This document shows, in pieces, positions 58,840 through 64,000 of a stretch of DNA of 64,000 nucleotides. The position numbers and the translations under genes are program-made. The notes beneath the pieces are model-generated. The model did no database searches, had not been told where the DNA came from, and saw nothing but the letters and a program-made list of their open reading frames with translations. The stretch is taken from contig CM049313.1 of assembly GCA_026874595.1 (NCBI GenBank), forward strand, positions 30,564,008 through 30,628,007, in the 5' to 3' direction. The DNA is from Sipunculus nudus. Taxonomy: Eukaryota > Annelida > Sipuncula > Golfingiida > Sipunculidae. How positions within the stretch are numbered: the stretch's first letter is position 1; each line of letters starts with the position of its first letter.

Positions 58840-59660
58840 TCGTCAAATTTCGCTCGGTTTATCGTCAAACGAGAAAAAACGAGATTTCACGGAAATGCTT
58901 ATAACTCGGCGACTTTTACAGCTACACAGGTCTAGTTTTCGGCATTTTATATAATATGACCAGCTTGACACGCCAGAAAAGAAATCAGGCCAAATCTCGC
59001 ACCATATCTCGTCAAGCGAGAAAAAAACGAGATATCATGGAAATGCTTATAACTAGGCGACTTTTACAGCTACTCAGGTCTAGTTTTTGGCATTTAGTAA
59101 CATTTGGCCAACTTGACATAGTAAAACTGCGATACTTGGCGAAATCTCGCACTACATCTGGTCATATGTGGAAAAACGAGATTTCACAGAAATGCATATA
59201 AGTCAGCGACTTTCACAGCTAGACAGGTCTAGTTTTTGGCATTCATTAACATTTGGACGGCTTGACATGAAAACCTGCAAGACTGGCCAAATCTCGCACC
59301 ATATCTCGTCAAACGATAAAAAAGGAGATTTCACAGAAATGCTAATAACTCGGCAACTTTTACAGCTAGACAGATGTAGTTTTCGCCATTTCATAACATT
59401 TAGAGAGTTTGATATGACAAATCTACAAGACTGGCCAAATCCTGCACCATATCTCGTCAAACGAGAAAACACGAGAGTACACGAAAATGCTTATAACTCG
59501 GCGACTTTTACAGCTAGACGGATCCAGTTTTCGCCATTTCGTAACGTTTGGCCGTCTTGACATAATAAAACTGCTCGTCTTGCCAAATCTTGTTCTATAT
59601 CTCGTCAAGCGAGAAAAAAACATGATTTCGCGTAAATGCTGATAACACGGCGACTTTTGC
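58840..59660 (+). repeat. 148-bp tandem repeats with CTCGTCAAACGAG hairpins
   Basis: Five to six units share AATCTCGCACCATATCTCGTC, AACGAGATTTCACGG-type sequence, ATGCTTATAACTCGGCGACT and TTTTACAGCTA. The short palindrome CTCG-TCAAA-CGAG or a variant lies near 58861, 59007, 59305, 59452 and 59600. It recurs at 61485 and 62911. ORFs across it are repeat translations. Confidence 0.85.
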
Positions 59661-59684
59661 AGCTAGTTTGTTTTTTGGATAGGG

Positions 59685-59699
59685 CCACTAGGGGGCGCT
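59685..59699 (+). promoter_or_regulatory. CTCF-like motif, perfect consensus
   Basis: CCACTAGGGGGCGCT, preceded by GGG and followed by GG, matches every position of CCASYAGRKGGCRSY. Confidence 0.6.
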
Positions 59700-60011
59700 G
59701 GATGCGAACCTCCCCAATATATCATATTTTGGCCATATCTCCAAAATTATAAGCCTCAATTACATAAACTAAAGCTTATTTTCTTCCTCTGAGTCTCCTC
59801 CATAACCTGGTGTAGTCATCTGGTCACAATTTTGTGTCACCTTGTCAGTGTGTCTGTCTGTTTGTCAATTGTCCTCAAATTCGCCTGCTTGCTCTTGCGT
59901 CTCACATATAGCATTCTACAGCCCCCAGTTTTGAAAGAATCTTTTTGAAACTATTACATCTTAAGTCTTACACTAATATCTCGAAACCAACTTTTCATTT
60001 TCCGGATATGG

Positions 60012-60026
60012 CCGCTAGGGGGCGCT
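60012..60026 (+). promoter_or_regulatory. CTCF-like motif
   Basis: CCGCTAGGGGGCGCT: one deviation (G at position 3), a variant often seen in strong sites. Confidence 0.55.
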
Positions 60027-60673
60027 GAACTCGAACCTCTCCCAACATATCATGCTTTGGTAATATGTCCAAAACTATAAACCTCAGTTACATAAACTGT
60101 AGCTTTTTTCTTCCTTTGAGTCTTCTCCATAACCTGGAGTAGTCATCTGGACTCAATCTTGAGTTACTTTGTCAGTGTGTCTGTCTGTTTGTCAGTTGTC
60201 CTCAAATTCGCCTGCTTGCTGGTTCTTGCGTCTCACATATAGCATTCTATAGGCCACAGTTTTGAGGGAATCCTTTTGAAACTATTACACCTTATGTCTT
60301 ACACTAATATCTCGAAATAAATTTTTCATTTTCCGGATATTGCCACTAGTGCGCGCTGCACACGACCCTTACACACATACCATTGTATTGGCCATATCTC
60401 TACACCCAAAGCCTCAGTTACATAAACTATAGCTTATTTTCTTCCTTTTAGTCTTCTCCATAACCTGATTAAGGCATCTGGTTTCAATCTTCTGTCACTT
60501 TGTCAGTGTGTCCATCTGTTTGTCCGTTATCCTCAAAGTCGCCTGCTTGCTGGTTCTTACGCCTTACATATAGCATTCTACAGGCCACAGCTTTGACGGA
60601 ATCCTTTTGAAACTGGGACATCTCATGTCATACGCTAATAATACAAACCGCGTTTGTCGTTTTTGGAATATGT

Positions 60674-60688
60674 CCGCTAGAGGGCGCT
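60674..60688 (+). promoter_or_regulatory. CTCF-like motif
   Basis: CCGCTAGAGGGCGCT, one deviation at position 3. Confidence 0.5.
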
Positions 60689-61622
60689 ACAGTCGAACCT
60701 CCCAAGTATATCATTAATTAGCCATACCTCCAAAACTATTAATCCAAATTACATTAATTATAACTCATTTTCTTCCTTTGAATCTTCTCCATAACCAGGT
60801 TAAGTCATCTGGTGTCAATCTTGTCTCACAAAGTCAGTATGTCTGTCTGTTTGTCTTTTGTTGTCGGCTTTGTCTGCTTGCCTGTTCTTTTGTCTCATAT
60901 GTCATTCTACGGGCCACATATTCTCAGCAATGTCCTTGAGAGTCATTCCATTGATAGAAAACCGACAAAATTTTCTGTCTGTCCATCTGTGTTTCACTTC
61001 CGATTTCCGGCAAGCGTTCGACCTATGGTCGTCTAGTTTGTTTGTTTATTTGTTTGTCTGTGGACTCTCTACAGGCCACAATTTTACAGGAATTTTTTTT
61101 AAACTCACACAGCTAGTCAATAATCAAAATTTCAGGAAGCCTATTGTTTTTGGGCACAATAGGTCAAAGGTCAAGGTCAAGGTCATCAAAAGTATACAAA
61201 ACGGTTTTTTCTTCATATCTTTGTTACTATTAGTGGTATCTTTTTCAAACATAGCTCATTTTAAACGTCATTCCAAGGCCTTTCTTCTGGTGTGTAGCTG
61301 CTTCAAATTGGCCGTAACCATGGTTACGCATTTTGGGGAAAAAGTCATGATATTCTGAAATAAGGGGTCTTATTTTTCTAACTTTGTCATTTTTAAAGGT
61401 AGAGAGGTCTAGTTTTTTGCATCAGGTAGCATTTAACAAGTACTGCAAGATTTTATTAAAAGTCTCGCGATATCTCGTATAATATCTCGTCAAACGAGAT
61501 ATTTCGAGATTTCAGTAATCTTGCCCTGGAGGTCACAGTTTTGCAGGAATCTTTTTGAAACTTTCATATCGTAAGTCCTACACTATTATCTCGAAATCGT
61601 TTTTCCATTTTTTTGAATGCAG

Positions 61623-61637
61623 CCACTAGGTGGCGCT
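61623..61637 (+). promoter_or_regulatory. CTCF-like motif, perfect consensus
   Basis: CCACTAGGTGGCGCT matches every position of CCASYAGRKGGCRSY. Confidence 0.6.
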
Positions 61638-61947
61638 GTATGCAAACCTCCCCAACTTATCATGTTTTGGCCATATCTCCAAAACTGTGAGCCTCAATTA
61701 CATAAACCATAGCTTATTTTCTTCCTCTGAGTCTTTTCAAAATTCTGGTGGAGTCATTTCGACATAATCTTGAGTCACTTTGTCAGTGTGTCCGTCTGTT
61801 TCTCAGTTGTCCTCAAATCCGCCTGCTTACCGGTTCTTGCGTCTCACATATAGCATTCTACAGGCCACAGTTTTAAAAGAATCAAACTATTACATCTTAT
61901 GTCTTACACTAATATCTCGAAACCGATTTTTCATTTTCCAGAATTGG

Positions 61948-61962
61948 CCGCTAGGGGGCGGT
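61948..61962 (+). promoter_or_regulatory. CTCF-like motif
   Basis: CCGCTAGGGGGCGGT: deviates at position 3; S at position 14 is G. Confidence 0.5.
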
Positions 61963-63046
61963 GCACTCAAACTTGCACAACATATCATTTTTTGGCCATA
62001 TCTCCAAAACTATAAACCTCATTTACATAAACTACAGCTTATTATCTTCCTCTGAGGTTTCTTCATAACATGATTAAGTCATCTGTTCTCAATCTTGGGT
62101 CAGTTTGTCAGTATGTTTGTCTGTTTGTCAGTTGTCCTCAATTTCGCCTGCTTCCTGGTTCTTGCGTCTCACATGTAGCATTCTACTGGCCACAGTTTTG
62201 CAGGAATCGTTTTGTAAATTACACTTGCCATATATAGTGATGATATCTGAAAGTCCTATGTTTATTATTCAAATAAGTCAAAGGTCAAGGTCAAGGTTAC
62301 CAAAATATATCAAAATCTTATTATCTTTAGAACTTTGTTAATATTGGACCTTTCTTCACAAACTATGTATTATTTTCTTTCACTTTGACACTGCTCGTTC
62401 ATCTGACTAACTTTACATCATTTCCGGCAAGCGCGTGACCTCAGGTCATCTAGTTTGTTTGTTTGTCTGTCTGTCTGTCTGTCTGTGTACTCTCTACAGG
62501 CCACAATTTTCCAGCAATTGTCTTTAAACTTATACAGCTGGTAGACAAGCAAAAGTCCTCGGGGCCTATTGTTTTTGGGCAATATAGGTCAAAGGTCAAG
62601 GTCAAGGTCATCAAAACTTCTCAAAACGGGTTTTTCTTCATATCTTTGTCACTATTAGTCGTATCTTCTTCAAACATAGCTCATTTTAAACGTCATTCCA
62701 AGGCCAGTCATCTGGTGTGTAGCTGACTCACATTTGCCGTAACCATGGTTACGTATTTTTGGGAAAAAGTCATGATATTCTGAAATAAGGGGTCTTATTT
62801 TTCTAACTTTGTCAGTTTTAAAGCTAGAGAGGTCTAGTTTTTTGCATCAGGTAGCATTTAACAAGTACTGCAAGATTTTATTAAAATTCTCGCGATAACT
62901 CGTATAATATCTCGTCAAACGAGATATTTCGAGATTTCAGTAATCTTGGCCTGGAGGCCACAGTTTTGCAGGAATCTTTTTGAAACTGACATATTGAAAG
63001 TCCTACACTATTATCTCGAAATCAATTTTTTATTTTTTTAATTCGG

Positions 63047-63061
63047 CCGCTAGGGGGCGCT
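63047..63061 (+). promoter_or_regulatory. CTCF-like motif
   Basis: CCGCTAGGGGGCGCT, identical to 60012-60026. Confidence 0.55.
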
Positions 63062-63376
63062 GGGTGCAAACCTCTTCAACATATCATGTTTTGGCAATAT
63101 CTCCAAAATTATAAGCCTCAATTACATAAACCACAGCTTATTTTCTTACTCTGAGTCTTTCCAAAAACCTGGTGTATTCATTTGGTCTCAATCTTGAGTC
63201 ACTTTGTCAGTGTGTCCGTCTGTTTCTCAGTTGTCCTCAAATTCGCTTGCTTGCCGGTTCTTGCGTCTCACATATAGCATTCTACAGGCCACAGTTTTGA
63301 AGAATCTTTTTAAAACTATTACATCTTATGTCTTACACTAATATCTCGAAACCGATTTTTCATTTTCCAGTATTGG

Positions 63377-63391
63377 CCGCTAGGGGGCGGT
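63377..63391 (+). promoter_or_regulatory. CTCF-like motif
   Basis: CCGCTAGGGGGCGGT, as at 61948. Confidence 0.5.
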
Positions 63392-63707
63392 GCACTCAAA
63401 CTTGCACAACATATCATTTTTTGGCCATATCTCCAAAACTATAAACAGCATGTACATAAACTATAATTTATTTTCTTCCTCTGGGTCTTTCCAAAAACCT
63501 GGTGTATTCATTTGGTCTCAATCTTGAGTCACTTTGTCTGTGTGTCAGTCTGTTTCTCAGTTGTCCTCAAATTCGCTTGCTTGCTGGTTCTTGCGTCTCA
63601 CATATAACATTCTACAGGCCACAGTTTTGAAAGAATCATTTTAAAACTATTAAATCTTATGTCTTACACTAATATCTCGAAACCGATTTTTCATTTTCCA
63701 GAATTGG

Positions 63708-63722
63708 CCGCTAGGGGGCGGT
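63708..63722 (+). promoter_or_regulatory. CTCF-like motif
   Basis: CCGCTAGGGGGCGGT, 331 bp after the preceding one. Confidence 0.5.
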
Positions 63723-64000
63723 GCACTCAAACTTGCACAACATATCATTTTTTGGCCATATCTCCAAAACTATTAACCTCATTTACATAAACTATAGCTT
63801 ATTATCTTCCTCTGAGGTTTCTTCATAACATGATTAAGTCATCTGTTCTCAATCTTGGGTCAGTATGTTGTCTGTTTGTCAGTTGTCCTCAATTTCGCCT
63901 GCTTCCTGGTTCTTGCGTCTCACATGTAGCATTCTACTGGCCACAGTTTTGCAGGAATCGTTTTGTAAATTACACTTGTCATATATCGTGATGATATCTG

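Larger units (their letters stand above)
59660..60800 (+). repeat. ~330-bp tandem units with one CTCF-like motif each
   Basis: Four units (motifs at 59685, 60012, 60343 and 60674) share AATATCTCGAAA, TTTTCATTTTCCGGATATGG, CTAGGGGGCGCTG, GGCCATATCTCCAAAACTAT, TAGCTTATTTTCTTCC and a GTCAGTGTGTCTGTCTGTTT stretch. The same unit reappears after 61540 and 62980. Confidence 0.88.
57614..61036 (+). mobile_element. Helentron-like family D element (3.4 kb)
   Basis: The head GCTTGCCGGAA..TTTCGGCAAGC forms a hairpin. The 3' end has GATTTCCGGCAAGC (61001-61014, the inverse of the head), a CGACC-TAT-GGTCG hairpin, and CTAG at 61033-61036 followed by TTTG. The body contains an AGGTCA cluster (57793-57817), 148-bp repeats and 330-bp CTCF-like units. 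No protein is encoded that I can recognise; the 146-residue ORF at 57919 lacks a known motif. Confidence 0.65.
61037..62453 (+). mobile_element. family D unit lacking its head, tandem to the previous copy
   Basis: It starts directly after the CTAG at 61036 with TTTGTTTG and CTCTCTACAGGCCACAATTTT. It contains AGGTCAAAGGTCAAGGTCA (61161), the palindrome CGTAACCATGGTTACG (61313-61328), and CTCF-like motifs at 61623 and 61948. It ends TTTCCGGCAAGC, TGACCTCAGGTCA (62436-62448) and CTAG (62450-62453). The next copy follows at once, with a period of about 1.42 kb. Confidence 0.6.
62454..64000 (+). mobile_element. family D unit, tandem copy running off the window
   Basis: Collinear with 61037-62453: AGGTCA cluster at 62586-62610, CGTAACCATGGTTACG-type palindrome at 62740, CTCGTCAAACGAG at 62911, and CTCF-like units from 63000. 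It is longer by extra 330-bp units, and its 3' end lies beyond 64000. Confidence 0.6.

Overview
The window is eukaryotic repeat-rich DNA with no intact protein-coding gene that I can support. AT-rich non-coding sequence, spliceosomal signals in the one gene relic, Pol III tRNA-like units, hAT-like and MULE-like ends, and many Helitron-like elements with internal tandem repeats all suggest an animal genome. My inference is a bivalve mollusc, where heads such as AGCTCAGCTGACT followed by (GTCC)n/(CTGT)n are, as I recall, common. That identification comes from memory and was not searched.

Layout. 1-3706: non-coding, with small repeats. 3707-5591: a fragment of a Helentron-like element (family A) with 337-bp tandem units. 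5971-18004: a nest of three elements. The outer one is a TIR DNA transposon with about 660-bp inverted ends and a broken, spliced, minus-strand gene. The gene has CxxC and H..CY motifs, a FEN/XPG-like PIN pattern (EADT, SDxDV, TGCD) and an LPPC..RAxYxxxIW tail. Its right TIR is split by a 6,456-bp MULE-like element (11315-17770) with a perfect 9-bp target duplication. That element carries a 4.8-kb palindromic array of 305-bp units with 16 tRNA-like Pol III genes (10 minus, 6 plus). Each gene has perfect A and B boxes and a T5 terminator, with a CRE upstream.

19449-33428: nested Helentron-like elements of families A (AGCTCAGCTGACT head), B (GCGAACCTGTGAGC head) and C (TATCCGCC head). 33480-46830: a satellite with 120-135-bp monomers that spell out AGGGGCTTA, interrupted by two C-type elements; one carries a 288-bp array rich in AGGTCA nuclear-receptor half-sites. 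46857-51449: a second copy of a 2.2-kb segment also found at 22940-25099. It is split by a complete family A element, so the first copy acts as an empty site. 51850-55021: family A repeats interrupted by a 1,440-bp hAT-like element (TSD TTGATCAG) that carries a LINE RT fragment. 55838-57400: family B copies. 57478-64000: family D (GCTTGCCGGAAATC head), whose 330-bp units each carry a CTCF-like motif.

The unifying theme is Helentron-like, non-autonomous elements. Each has a hairpin head, a subterminal copy of that head in inverted orientation near the 3' end, a 3' hairpin, and a CTAG or CTTG terminus, and each is inserted between two T residues. Their bodies are satellites that multiply compact regulatory-looking motifs (CTCF-like, DR1/NR5-like, GGTGGCGCCACC). 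The most unusual object is the transposon-borne, palindromic, near-identical tRNA-like array.
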